Below, piece by piece: positions 9,303 to 20,305 of a stretch of DNA of 64,000 nt (its first letter is position 1; each line of letters opens with the position of its first letter). This DNA comes from Ectobius pallidus (lineage: Eukaryota; Arthropoda; Insecta; Blattodea; Ectobiidae), in NCBI GenBank assembly GCA_964059195.1, contig CAXKWD010000011.1, forward strand, positions 9,502,366 to 9,566,365, read 5' to 3'. Under the pieces are notes generated by a model. It had not been told where the DNA came from. It ran no database searches and worked only from the letters and a program-made list of their open reading frames with translations. Made by a program: the position numbers and the translations under genes.

Positions 9303-12162
9303 AAGAAAAGACCAAAACATAAGGGGGCTTGAAAATAAAATTGAAGAATTTAACTTAGCCATTCAGGATACAATTAATTCTAATAAACAAGAAATTCAAG
9401 TTATTTGTCTAACGGAACACCACTGTGCAGAAACAGATCTGGAACAATTAAAAATTGATAATTTTTCACTATGTTCAAAATTTTGTAGACATTCCATTAA
9501 ATGTGGAGGTGTGAGTATATTTATCAAAAGAAACTTACATTTCAGTGATATAGACACAAGTTCCTTCTGTAAAGAACAGGATTTTGAGTGTTGTTCAGCC
9601 AGATTGAATTTTGACAATGATACATTTGTAATACTAGCCATTTACAGGGCACCATCAGGTAATTTCAATTATTTTGTAAATCAGTTAGAAAGGGTTCTTA
9701 ATTCACTGTATAGTACTAATGTAAATATTATCCTGTGTGGGGACTTTAATGTAGATTTCTCAATTGATAGTGAGAAGAAGATCAGACTGATATCTTTATT
9801 GGGTAGCTATAATCTAGATTTCATAGTAAACTTTCCAACGAGAATTCAGAACGACTCCCAAACAACAATAGATAATATATTCATAGATATAGAAAAACAT
9901 TTTAATTTTAAAGTACTTCCAATATTAAATGGATTATCAGATCATGATGCACAAATGTTAGTGCTGAACAATATTAAAGTAAATTCGAACAGTAAACATG
10001 CTCATAGTAATATGACTAGAGTAATGAATGACGATTCAATTTTAAATTTCAAACAAGATCTTGCGAATGAAAACTGGGAATCTATGTTATCCTATGACAA
10101 AGTAGATAGTAAATTAAGTGAATTCCTAAACATAGTGTCACGACATTTTGAGGCAAATTTTCCAAAAAAGAAAACTGCTAATTTACCTAATTCAAGGAAT
10201 AACACATGGTTAACTGCTGGTATTAAAATATCATGTGCAAACAAAAGAGAGCTCTACCTAAAACATAGAACTAGTAACAACCAAGCTCATAAGGAATACT
10301 ATAAAAAGTATTGCAACATACTGAAGAAAGTAATCAAAGAAGCAAAAAGTAGGCATTTTTCACAAGTAATTAATAAATCAAATAATAAAGTTAAGACTGT
10401 ATGGAATATAATAAAAAACGAAACGGGGAGAACAAAGGGAAACAATGATTGTACATCATTAATATACCAAAACATAAAACTAGACAATTTATCAGACATT
10501 ACAAATGCTTTTAATAGTCACTTTATAAATATTGCAGAGAAATGTATTCCTATAAATAATATTAACATTAAGGCAGTAGACCTACTAACAAAATCTACAG
10601 TTTGGAACCATAGATTTCAATTGAACCTGACTTCCCACATAGAAATTGAAAATATAATCAAGTCTCTCAAAAGTAAAAGCTCGTCTGGATGGGATGAGAT
10701 AAGTAATAAGTTATTAAAAAGCTGCTCATCGGAACTCAGTAAACCTCTTAGTCACATATGCAATTGTTCATTAGAAAATGGAATATTTCCAGAAAGACTT
10801 AAGCATGCTATTGTTAAGCCCCTCTTTAAAAAAGGTGACAAAAATCTACCATCAAATTACAGACCTATATCACTCTTAACCTCATTTTCAAAAGTTTTTG
10901 AAAAAGTCATGTACAACCGCATAATACACTATCTTAATTTGAATGACATTCTTACTTCATCTCAGTTTGGATTTAAAAGTGGCATGTCCACTGAGAATGC
11001 TACATTTCAACTTACTACAGAAATATTGGAAGCGTTAGATAAAAAGAAATATGCTCTGGGAATTTTCTGCGACTTAGCTAAAGCATTTGACTGTATAAAT
11101 CATGAAATATTACTTCAAAAATTGGATCATTATGGGTTCGATAATTTAACACTTAAGTGGTTCAAATCATATCTTTCTGATAGAACTCAAAAGGTAATAA
11201 TAAATGGAAATGAATCTAACCTAGGGATTGTTAAGAATGGGGTACCTCAGGGATCAATACTGGGACCTTTGCTCTTTTTAATTTTCATTAATGACTTGCC
11301 CTATAACTTAAGTGACGAATCAAAGGTATTGCTCTTCGCAGATGATACTAGTGTACTTGTAACAGGAACGTCACAAGAACATTTATCAAGAATAGCTACA
11401 AAGGCTTTTCACGAGTTAAACACATGGTTTCTAGCTAATAAAATGACACTTAATATTGATAAGACCCATTTTATACAACTTAGGACAAAAAACAGATGTA
11501 TCTCAAATCTTGAAATTAATTATGGAACACAAATCATACAAGAAATTAGCAATGTAAAATTTTTAGGACTGCAAATTGACCAAAATCTTGACTGGAAAAC
11601 ACACATAGAAATGATAAGTCCAAAACTGAGTTCAGCATGCTTTGCTTTAAGAATTTTGAATAATATATTAAAACAGGATGCATTACTTATGGTATATTTT
11701 GCATATTTTCACTCGGTAATGAGGTACGGGATAATTTTCTGGGGCAACTCTACCCATAGGGAGAAAATATTTAGATTTCAAAAGCGGGCAATAAGAATAA
11801 TATGTGGAAGGAAAAAAAGGGAATCTTGTAAACCGCTGTTTGAAAAATTAAGAGTCCTCACTCTTACAGGGGAGTATATATACTCTGTTATGTGTTTTGT
11901 AGTGAATAATATTTTTCAAACTAATTTTAGTGTACATGGACGTACTACCAGAAACATGAATGATCTACACAGACCAAATAACTCGTTAAAACTCTTTCAG
12001 AAGGGTGCGTATTATTCTGCAGTACAGATATATAACAAGCTTCCAAACAACATTAAATTATTATGTATTCAAAGAAAGATCAAACCTTTCAAAACAGCTG
12101 TCAAGGAATTTTCAATAACTCACACCTTCTACAATTTGGAGGAATATTTCCAGCTTGGATAA
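9277..12162 (+). CDS. LINE ORF2: AP endonuclease and reverse transcriptase, uninterrupted
   Basis: An open frame of 961 codons; the element-derived part begins near 9313 and the first 12 codons come from the insertion site. Residues 13-225 are the endonuclease/exonuclease/phosphatase fold: NIRGL, CLTEHH, IYRAPSG, GDFNVDF and the GLSDHDA catalytic histidine motif. The reverse transcriptase (about 490-770) shows NYRPISLL, QFGFKSGMST, FCDLAKAFDC, NGVPQGSILGPLL and the catalytic FADDTS. The C-terminal part has FQKRAIRIICG and ESCKPLFEKLRVLT, usual in CR1/L2 proteins. It lacks RNase H. No internal stop or frameshift is seen, so this is a fairly young copy, but with no 5' UTR or ORF1 it is unlikely to be expressed on its own. 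Confidence 0.9.
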   Translation: MRNRSPTTERKDQNIRGLENKIEEFNLAIQDTINSNKQEIQVICLTEHHCAETDLEQLKIDNFSLCSKFCRHSIKCGGVSIFIKRNLHFSDIDTSSFCKEQDFECCSARLNFDNDTFVILAIYRAPSGNFNYFVNQLERVLNSLYSTNVNIILCGDFNVDFSIDSEKKIRLISLLGSYNLDFIVNFPTRIQNDSQTTIDNIFIDIEKHFNFKVLPILNGLSDHDAQMLVLNNIKVNSNSKHAHSNMTRVMNDDSILNFKQDLANENWESMLSYDKVDSKLSEFLNIVSRHFEANFPKKKTANLPNSRNNTWLTAGIKISCANKRELYLKHRTSNNQAHKEYYKKYCNILKKVIKEAKSRHFSQVINKSNNKVKTVWNIIKNETGRTKGNNDCTSLIYQNIKLDNLSDITNAFNSHFINIAEKCIPINNINIKAVDLLTKSTVWNHRFQLNLTSHIEIENIIKSLKSKSSSGWDEISNKLLKSCSSELSKPLSHICNCSLENGIFPERLKHAIVKPLFKKGDKNLPSNYRPISLLTSFSKVFEKVMYNRIIHYLNLNDILTSSQFGFKSGMSTENATFQLTTEILEALDKKKYALGIFCDLAKAFDCINHEILLQKLDHYGFDNLTLKWFKSYLSDRTQKVIINGNESNLGIVKNGVPQGSILGPLLFLIFINDLPYNLSDESKVLLFADDTSVLVTGTSQEHLSRIATKAFHELNTWFLANKMTLNIDKTHFIQLRTKNRCISNLEINYGTQIIQEISNVKFLGLQIDQNLDWKTHIEMISPKLSSACFALRILNNILKQDALLMVYFAYFHSVMRYGIIFWGNSTHREKIFRFQKRAIRIICGRKKRESCKPLFEKLRVLTLTGEYIYSVMCFVVNNIFQTNFSVHGRTTRNMNDLHRPNNSLKLFQKGAYYSAVQIYNKLPNNIKLLCIQRKIKPFKTAVKEFSITHTFYNLEEYFQLG

Positions 12163-12312
12163 ATTTGGCAGCTTGCAGTTTCTGTAGACCTATATTATTG
12201 TTATAACATGCATGTATTTTTTGATCTGACGTGTTCTATATCCTTGAGCCCCGCTCAACACAGGATCTACAGGACGAGATATCTACATCTACATCTACAT
12301 CTACATATTGTC
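9303..12312 (+). mobile_element. 5'-truncated CR1/Jockey-like LINE inserted in ORF1 of the older LINE
   Basis: The insert starts at the beginning of the APE endonuclease (QNIRGL at 9313) and ends in an ATCTAC repeat at 12281-12306, a short-repeat 3' tail typical of CR1/L2-type LINEs rather than poly-A. Candidate flanking repeats are GAAAAGACCA (9305-9314) and GAAAAGAGACCA (about 12316-12327), differing by two bases, so the exact target duplication is uncertain. Both sides rejoin the older LINE's ORF1. Loss of the 5' part is normal for target-primed reverse transcription. Confidence 0.8.
12281..12306 (+). repeat. (ATCTAC)n LINE 3' tail
   Basis: Just over four copies of the hexamer mark the 3' end of the inserted LINE. 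Confidence 0.85.
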
Positions 12313-12723
12313 GTGGAAAAGAGACCACGCCTGGTTACCAATCAGGAGGGAGGGACTGAGGTCCGAGATCCCTCCAAACGTCTCAAACCTCCTTCTCATA
12401 GTCCTCCAGCTGACAGAGGTCAGCAAGTATCTCGAGGAGATCCTCAGTCGCGAAAGGTAGAAACGATTCCTCGGACTGATGGTCCGGGACCGTCCTCCAC
12501 AATAAGGGAGAAGCCTCCGCCATCAAAGCAGGTCAAACAGGTTCCATCCCCTCCGGCTGCCCCAATACCAGAGGGTATGGAGGAGGAGGTTGATACCTTT
12601 AAGGCCAAGGTTAACAGCCTTTTTTACGAATTGGGAAAAATAACAAGGACCAAAGGGTCAGTATCACTAAAATATCATCTGATGAAACACATATCTCAAC
12701 TGGTTGAAACCCATTTTCTATAA
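12309..12723 (+). pseudogene. LINE ORF1 carboxy-terminal part
   Basis: From the VVEKRPRLV region the frame is rich in Pro, Ser, Arg and charged residues and ends at 12723 with KYHLMKHISQLVETHFL. KRPR followed by a proline-rich linker and a short helical end is the usual tail of I-type ORF1 proteins. It restores the ORF1 that stops at 9302. Residues before about codon 34 of the frame starting at 12208 belong to the inserted LINE's 3' end, including the LHLHLHLH artefact of the ATCTAC repeat. ORF2 begins 47 bases after the ORF1 stop. Confidence 0.7.
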
Positions 12724-12770
12724 TTCTCTCTCTACTCCTCGGTTAGCTAATACACACACATACACTCAAT

Positions 12771-15700
12771 ATGAAGATTTTACAATGGAATGCAAGAAGC
12801 ATAAGAAGTAAATTGCCTGAACTCCATCGCTTAGCAGATACCCAATTCATTGATGTCATGCTCATATCTGAGACATGGCTACCCCCCGATTCCTCCTTTT
12901 TTCTTCAACGATATCATACCTTGCGAACAGATCGCCCAGACGGACGTGGGGGTACAGCAGTATTAGTACATTCTTCCTTCACCTATCATACAGTTACATT
13001 TAGACCACCACATGAAGACGTAAATATAACTGCGGTTCAAATTCAGGACGTAGTATTAGTTGTCGTATACAAACCTCCAACTGTCAGGGTTAGCACAAGT
13101 GCTTGGAAAATTTTTTTCTCTCAATTCAAGGAGCCAACGATTGTGGGTGGGGATTTTAATTCCCATCATCCCCATTGGTATAGCTCCCACACCACTCAAC
13201 AAGGACTTAATTTATATCGAGCGATCTCGGATAGTTCCTTTATTTGTCTCAACTCTGATACTAATACAGGAATACACCCATCTACCCATACGCAATCGGT
13301 TCTTGATTTAACGTTTGTTTCATCGCATTTTGCAGCATCTGTGGAGTGGGCAAGACACCCAGAAACGTTAGGGAGCGATCACTTTACACTTCTTCTCCAT
13401 TACACTCCCTCAAATCAACGATCTGGACAGCACGGCATATCAGATACACAGTTAAGACCTGTTCGACGCCGACTCCAAGCGATCGACTGGGATCAATACC
13501 ATGATTTTCTTTCACAGCGCTTTCAACCTCTTACTGTGAATGACAATTCTTTGAGTGCATATGACAGCATCATCACTCCGATTAATGACTATCTTAACTT
13601 ATATCATCCCATTTGCCATTCTTTCTCCCCTCAACGACGAACTTACAGCAAATTTTGGTGGAACCCGCAGTGCTCACATGCGGTTTCTCTCCGACGACGT
13701 GCGTTCAGTCAATATAATCGACAACCTAACACGGCCAATTATCTTACCTTGAGAAGACAAACGTCAATAACAGCTAAAATGATCAAATCTGCAAAACGCA
13801 CAACCTGGAAAAATTATTGTTCTTCCCTCAGCGCCCAATCTTCATATTCCTCTATATGGAAAACCATAAGATCGTTAAATGGTAATAATTCCACTCGGAC
13901 ACGACCCCCTTCATTAGACATCTTGACCAAATTTCACTCGGAGTTGACACCCCCTTCAGCAGAACCCTGTTTCTCACCTCTCCCTCCAGACCCAGTTAGC
14001 ATTCCCAGTCCGTTTGACATTCCCTTTAAATTCCCTGAATATTCAGTCATATTAAAACGGAAGAAGAATACAGCTCGCGGTTTGGATGGTTTTTCGTATC
14101 CCATGTTGCAACATCTCCCACGTAGTATGCATCTCTTCTTATTGAAATGGTATAATTACATTTATCAACATCCCGCGCTACCACCATCATGGTCCGATTG
14201 CCTAGTTCTACCTATTCCAAACACTCTACCGATCAGTGACACCACTCACATTTGTCCCATAACACTGCTTTCTTGCGTTAGAAAATTGTTTTCCCGTCTT
14301 CTCGGGAATACCCAGGCAGGATTTCGGAAGGGACGATCAACACTGGATAACTTATCGGTTCTGGTCGTCGATATCTTATTAGCCTTTTCAACAAGGACTA
14401 TGGTGGATGCAGTCTTTATTGATCTTTCCAAAGCGTATGACTCAGTACAATTACCTATTCTTTTGGATATACTCTTACATCTCCACTTCCCTAATAATGT
14501 CATTCAGATTCTTAAATTATTGTTTACAGATAGAGTGGTCTATGTTGAAAACTCATATGGGTACCGTCACTCGAGAAGAACATCGTTGGGTCTACCACAA
14601 GGGTCCAGTTTAAGTCCATTGTTGTACCTCATCTATACACACACACTGGAATCCACTATCAATCCATATTGTAGAATTGTTCAGTATGCAGATGACATTC
14701 TCATTTACAAGAGGACACAATCCTTGCAGGAATCTACACCAGACCTGCAACAAGCAATGAATAAACTTCACCACTGGGGTACTGAAACAGGCCTGTCAGT
14801 AAATGGCAATAAAACAGTTCGCATGAATTTTACCCGTCGAATATTACATCAAATTCCGAGGCTCAGTTATGCAGGTGATTACATACACGTTGTCCAACAA
14901 CATAGGTTCTTAGGTTTACTTTTCGACTCTAAGCTCAACTGGCGTGCACATATCAGGGAAGTTATTCATCGGTCAGAAAGGGGAAGTAACGTCATCAAAG
15001 CATTAACCACAACATGGTGGGGAGCCAATGTTCAACAGCTCCACATAGCTTACAAATCCATCATTCGTAGTGAAATAGAATATGGAGGATTTCTTTATGA
15101 TCAAGCCTCTTCCACCGACTTACAAAAATTGGATACCATACACACTGCTCTACTCAAACGCGTGGCGGGTGCTATGAGATCATCACCTAATCATGCACTA
15201 CCAGTGGAAATGGCTGAATATCCATATGCTTTCCGAAGAAGAATCGTCGCTACAAATTTCCTCTTAAACCAGATTTCGTTTACTGCCTCTCCGGTTATTC
15301 CCAAACTTACCCTTTTGTCCAGATGGTACAACTCGTCCTGTATAAATCGAAGACTTACTAAACCTCCTATTCTCTGGGCTTTTGAGAAAATACAACCGTA
15401 TTTTCAGGATGTAGTTCGAACTCGGGAAATCCCGTGTTATACCTGCCCCTATCAGGTTTTACATTTCTCTTTTCCGGTTACATTACAGTTCACAGATCAG
15501 GACAGAACTTTCTTATTAAACTGTCCAGAACGTCGATTAGGACAACCAACTCTATCCATATTTACCGATGGATCGAAAAATACTGTAACCCTAGCTGTGG
15601 GAGCAGCTTCACATTTCAAGGCGATATCATTTGCCCCCTACTACCACTGTTTTCATGGCTGAATTATTTGCCATCCGTCAGGCGTTACTATGGATTAAAC

Positions 15701-16405
15701 AAACCACTCACACTCGCCCTATAGTGATTTATTCAGATTCGCAGAGCGTGTTGTCTGCGCTTAAGGACCCCCAAATTCGGCGCATACCAACTGGTGGATA
15801 TTACATGTTAAACAGATTTGGTTCCAGCTGTTACAGGATGGTATTACTGTTACTATGCGATGGATTCCTGGTCATTCAGGTATACCGGGCAACGAGACAG
15901 TCGATCGTCTGGCCAAAGAAGCCAGCATACAAGGACAATTTACTTCTATATTGCTCCGGCATTTTCATTCAAACAACACATCATCACACATATACGACAG
16001 GACTGGCAAAGGACCTGGGAGGCATACAGTACATCATCGAACATTTTTTATTATAGATTACAACCGATTATTCCGATTCATCCCTGGTTTCATAACGTCA
16101 CTTTCCCAAGATGGTTTATTTCTTCCATTATTCGAATCAGGTTAAATCATACAAACACTCCAGTGTTTTTAAATAAAATAAAATTCTCTGAAACTTCCCT
16201 TTTTACATGTAAGAACATCGGCGATATAAACCACATAGTTTTAGCATGCCCCCTGAACGCACAGGCTAATTACCAATTCTTGAACAGCCTACGCCAGAAG
16301 GGTCTCCCATTTCCGATGTCGATACACACATTATTACATTCTCCTACAATGGACATTTTGCACCTCCTTTATACTCATCTGAAGAGGTGTAAAATCAAAT
16401 TGTAA
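12771..16405 (+). pseudogene. LINE ORF2: endonuclease, reverse transcriptase, RNase H, CCHC (frameshifted)
   Basis: Starts MKILQWNARSIRSK, the canonical N-terminus of an I-type endonuclease, with later motifs ISETWL, GGDFNSHHPHW and TLGSDHFTLL. The RT has NTQAGFRKGRSTLDNL, FIDLSKAYDSV, SLGLPQGSSLSPLLY and YADDILIY. RNase H follows: FTDGSK (about 15566), a shift to MAELFAIRQALLWI and YSDSQSVLSAL, then MRWIPGHSGIPGNETVDRLA (about 15855). The frame changes near 15635, near 15797 and again before about 16145. A C-terminal CX4-DINHIVLACP knuckle and a stop at 16405 end it. About 1,200 codons, so close to full length but dead. The three frameshifts cluster in and after RNase H. Confidence 0.9.
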
Positions 16406-16783
16406 TTTGCACACCTTACTTTTTGGCCTAAGGTCTTCATTCCGGGGTGCATTTTCGGCCCCTCCCTCATATGTCTCAACGCACCTCGATGACGACCAAT
16501 TTTCCTCTGTTCCACTTCATCCTGTAATGTAAGCATTGATTCTAGTACATATATACAACATTGACATATTTATACACACTTACTCATTTCCATATTACAT
16601 CTACATACTATATATCTAGTTAATTAGCTATCCCTGGATTTGTACATAACCTCGATAAACAATTACACACTCTAGTCCTCTTATCCCCATTCAGGGGCCA
16701 CCTTAATACCATTTTCATGCAATTGGCTACATGGCACAGCAGTGGCCGAGGCCATTACTCAGGAAGAAGAAGAAGAAACGTAT
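16406..16783 (+). other. LINE 3' UTR with GAA-repeat end
   Basis: Non-coding sequence after the ORF2 stop, ending ATTACTCAGGAAGAAGAAGAAGAAAC. The GAA run at 16763-16780 is the probable 3' terminus. Sequence beyond it has no resemblance to the LINE. Confidence 0.6.
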
Positions 16784-16992
16784 TGCTTTGGAGGTTAAAT
16801 TTCCAATATTTCTATCATATAGTTTAGCTTCAGTTATTTTGTGTTTAACTTAGTAGCCACGAGTATTTTGCTACGTGCTTCAAAGAGAAAATTAATCTCT
16901 TCTACTGCAGATGTATCAGGTAGGCCTGCAAGTGATATATTTATCATTTAACCATATTACATACAATATTGACATGTCCCATATCAATATAA

Positions 16993-17196
16993 AGATCTCG
17001 CACGAAATCTGTGCCGATGACGACCGTTACTCGCTAGAGAGAGACATGCTATTGTGTTAGAGAGAGAGTTAGTTTATAAATAGAAAGGGAGGTACTGTTG
17101 TGCGAGAGAGATAGGTAGCAGGCCAGTCGACGCTACAGTCCCCACGAAAACATAATGCAATGGCATAGGCAATCGGCACAGATTTCGTGCGGGATC
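16993..17196. mobile_element. 204-bp MITE with 25-bp TIRs
   Basis: AGATCTCGCACGAAATCTGTGCCGAT at the left (16993-17018) pairs with ATCGGCACAGATTTCGTGCGGGATCT at the right (17172-17196), differing by one or two bases. TATA-rich flanks would suit a TA target duplication (Tc1/mariner type), but that is not provable. The interior has GAGAGA runs and no ORF. Confidence 0.75.
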
Positions 17197-17214
17197 TATA
17201 TAGGGTCATTCCAT

Positions 17215-20200
17215 GTCAAACCAACCAATTCTACTATGAGATTTGAACCTTGACCTCTCAGATTTGTATGATTTTTTTCAGGTATTGTACCCCCCTAATC
17301 TTGTTTAAATTTCAAATTTCAATTTTTTTTTACTTTTGGTTTGTGAGTTACAAGGGTTTAAAAATCCAAAAAACCACGGTTTTCTATTGCTTTAAGATTA
17401 TTATAAAATGCTATAGCTCAAAAACTATACCACCTAGAGAGCTCAAACTTGCACCATTTTTTTCCTCTGAAAATTCCCTTTAATTTGATGTATCACACAG
17501 CTATGTTTCTTAATTTTTGAAATGTTAAAAAGGTTTCAAAAATACGTACCCTCGGATTTTTTTGGAAAAATTATATGTGTTGTCACTCTAATTGACTACA
17601 TGCTTGCAAAATTTCAAGATGGGATCTCAACGGGTTCTTATTTTTAAAAATATTTTACTACCAGAATACATGCTAGTGAGGTGTATAGTGGACTATTTCT
17701 AGGCTATGAATACTAAGGTAGGCCTACATAGGCTAATTCTACCAAACCTAAATTATTTAGATAGCGTTCATATGTAACATTTCCCTCTTATTGTTTGTTA
17801 ATTAAATGATGTGTAGTGTTGCTTTTAATTTAATTTTCATTATACCTGTAACTAAGTTATACATAAGAACGAAGAATAAATTCATAGCTTTTTAAAAATT
17901 TATATACAACATGCTAAATAAAAGAAATGGGTAAAAGTTGTTTCACCTTGTGAAAAAGTTTAACTTGTTGATATTTGCTTGGATAGAACTGTATTTCTTA
18001 GAATAATAGGTATTTACCGTACATAGTTAATAGTATTTATACACTTTAAAAGTTTTCACTGAGGGTAACACAATTTAAGATATTTTTCCAAAGTAAGAGA
18101 AGATAGCTTCATTTCTTCAGCACTTAGAGTGTATGTTCTTCCCGTTGCTGTAGTTGGATCCACTGTTTGCAAAAGAGTGTTTCCTGGAACATCTAATAAA
18201 TCCCTTGGTTGGACCTTTTGGGTGTAAACAATTTATTCGGTACATGCCATTGTATTTTTCTTCAATGCATCCCAGCCACCAAGAGTCATCACATGCTACT
18301 GTCACAAAAACAGCAGCAATGTTTTCCAAATCTGATGGTGTTATTTGGTTCTCTGTTGTCACACATTCAAGAGATTCATCAAGGCTGAAATGGCAAGGCT
18401 TGGCAGTAATTTGACTCTCTGTGTGGGGTTTATATGAGTGAAACTTTTGTGTTCCCACAATCGCTTTTGATTTGACTGAGCCGAGAAAGTAATCATTCTT
18501 TAGTCTCTTCGTAGTCTTCTGTTGTGCAATATTCGAAGTCAATGTTTTTTATATTTTCCAAGGCAAATTCATAAAGTTCTTTGGGTGTTAAAATTTGTTG
18601 GTCATATGGCCTTTGTAAGCTGGCTAAAAGCTAGCCACTTAACAGTCCCGCCAAGACCATCACATGCACTCTTGCCATGGGATGTTGCAAAGAACTCCCA
18701 CTCTGCCTCAACTTCAAAATCTGTTTTATGCAAGCATAAATTAAGGAAGTTTTTCTTATTCTTATACTGGGCAGTGCTCCCATCAGAAAAGTAAATAAAA
18801 AAGGCAAGGTTTGCTTTAAGATTTCTGGAGTACATAGAAAGCGACTGTATGAAGTTCCAGGCAATCTGATATAAAAACTTACTGTACTGCAGGTGGTTTA
18901 CAGTATTTTTCAAATGAGAAGCCAATTCCTCCTCCGCCAATCACGTGTACGAGCTAATGAGGTACCGCTAGTAGTAAGGGTCTTCCCTCCGTCTCGCCGT
19001 CTCTGATTGGACCGCGTATCTAAGCAGGAGAAAGAAGAAACGGCTTGTCATCTGCAAAACACTGTAGTTTCCCCTCCCATTTGTAATATATGATGAAAGG
19101 ATGCAGTGTAGCTTGGCTGGTAGTCCAGTGGAATGATTGTATTTTGTCTTGTACGACGAAAGAGTAGTTTTCTGCAAAATCACAGTTGACTAATATATGC
19201 CCTTCAGTTAAATTTTCCTTGATTTCGCTTTAGTATTCTTTCTGCTGACTGGCTATAAATGAATGGGTTTTGAACTTTGTTAGTGTGTCCAAAAACTCAT
19301 CAATAAAGTCATCGGTACATTTTACTACAGTTTCCATCACATACCTATCTACAGTTACCCATTGAACTTTGTATTCAATATTCTTGAAGTCTAGGAACAC
19401 CAGGTCATTCTTTACAAACATTCATAAAACAATGTTGAGATGGTGGATTGCACATCATCTTGACCAGATAGGAGTGATAAGATTTCAAAGCAGTGTCATC
19501 CCCATCAAATACAAAATTTTGCATTTTTGCACCGTATGTCATTAGCTTAATGTTTTGGTGTAAGGTACACACACAGACAGTATGTGTGCCACTTTTTCCA
19601 GCCAGGATACAGTTCTTCAGCCTCAGGTCACAAAACTTTGAAAAACCAATTTTGTTTGCTGGGAATTTTTCCTTAAATAAATAATTGGTATATTTCTTGC
19701 AAATTTGCCAACACTGATCTCTTTTGTACCTGGATCTTTCCATCTTTATTTCTTATGGTTACACAATTTTTTTTTCCCTGGCATCATTCTACTAATGTTG
19801 TCAGAATTATAGAAGTCTTTTACAGAGTCAGCCTAGAAATAGTCCGTTGTACACCTCACTAGCATGTAATCTCATAGTCAAATATATTTTTAAACAAGAG
19901 CCCGTTGAGATCCCATCTTGAAATTTTGCATGCATGTAGTCAATTAGAGTGGACAACACATATAATTTTTCCAAAAAAATCCGAGGGTACGTATTTTGGA
20001 AATTTCAAAAAAAGTTTTTTGGAAACTTTTTTAACATTTCAAAAATTAAGAAACATAGCCAAATTAAAGGGAATTTTCAGAGGAAAAAGATGGTGCAAGT
20101 TTGAGCTCTCTAGGTGGTATAGTTTTTGAGCTATACCATTTTATAATAATCTTAAAGCGATAGGAAACCATAGTTTTTGGGGGTTTTCAACCTTTGTAAC

Positions 20201-20305
20201 TCACAAACCAAAAGTCAGAAAAATTTTAAATTTTAAATTTAAACTAGTTTTGGGGAGTACAATACCTGAAGAAAAAAAAATCACACAAATCTGAGAGGTC
20301 AAATT
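17215..20305. mobile_element. 3.1-kb transposon with ~460-bp inverted repeats
   Basis: The left arm (about 17251-17704) matches the reverse complement of the right arm (about 19831-20301). Shared blocks are TGACCTCTCAGATTTGT, TTGTGAGTTACAA, AGAGAGCTCAAACTTGCACC, TACCCTCGGATTTTTTTGG and TAGTGAGGTGTA. The left outer edge has GGGTCATTCCATGTCAAA, which looks like a true element end; the right edge seems truncated, because no mirror of that word follows. The coding remnant lies between the arms on the minus strand. Confidence 0.85.
18117..19743 (-). pseudogene. Decayed transposon protein (HGK..CDG family)
   Basis: Read on the minus strand from 19743 downward, broken by shifts and stops: SGTHTVCVCTLHQNIKLM, then about 19150 DFAENYSFVVQDKIQSFHW with QATLHPFIIYYK, then about 18790 YFSDGSTAQYKNKKNFLNLC and FFATSHGKSACDGLGGTVK, then about 18250 CDDSWWLGCIEE and LHPKGPTKGFIRC. 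This order is what I recall from a recurrent arthropod protein family annotated only as uncharacterised. The spaced DFAENYS, FSDG and CDG acidic motifs could be a DDE-type catalytic triad; that is inference. A short foreign stretch near 18960-19020 splits it. Confidence 0.7.

Larger units (their letters stand above)
1560..16783 (+). mobile_element. I-clade-like LINE with RNase H, split by two nested insertions
   Basis: The host retrotransposon of the first 17 kb. Its pieces are collinear on the plus strand: ORF1 start (to 1955), ORF1 middle with zinc knuckles (8666-9302), ORF1 end (about 12309-12723), ORF2 (12771-16405) and a 3' UTR ending in a short GAA repeat at about 16768-16780. Removing the two inserts leaves about 5.5 kb, the usual size of a two-ORF LINE. 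APE endonuclease, reverse transcriptase and RNase H in ORF2 plus CCHC knuckles in ORF1 match the I group of LINEs. The 5' end is not defined, because I found no target duplication. Clade placement is from motif recognition only. Confidence 0.75.

Noticed and set aside
12208..12308. N-terminal HLHLHLH segment as part of ORF1
   Set aside because: It is translation of the inserted LINE's 3' end and its ATCTAC tail; true ORF1 sequence resumes after about 12309.
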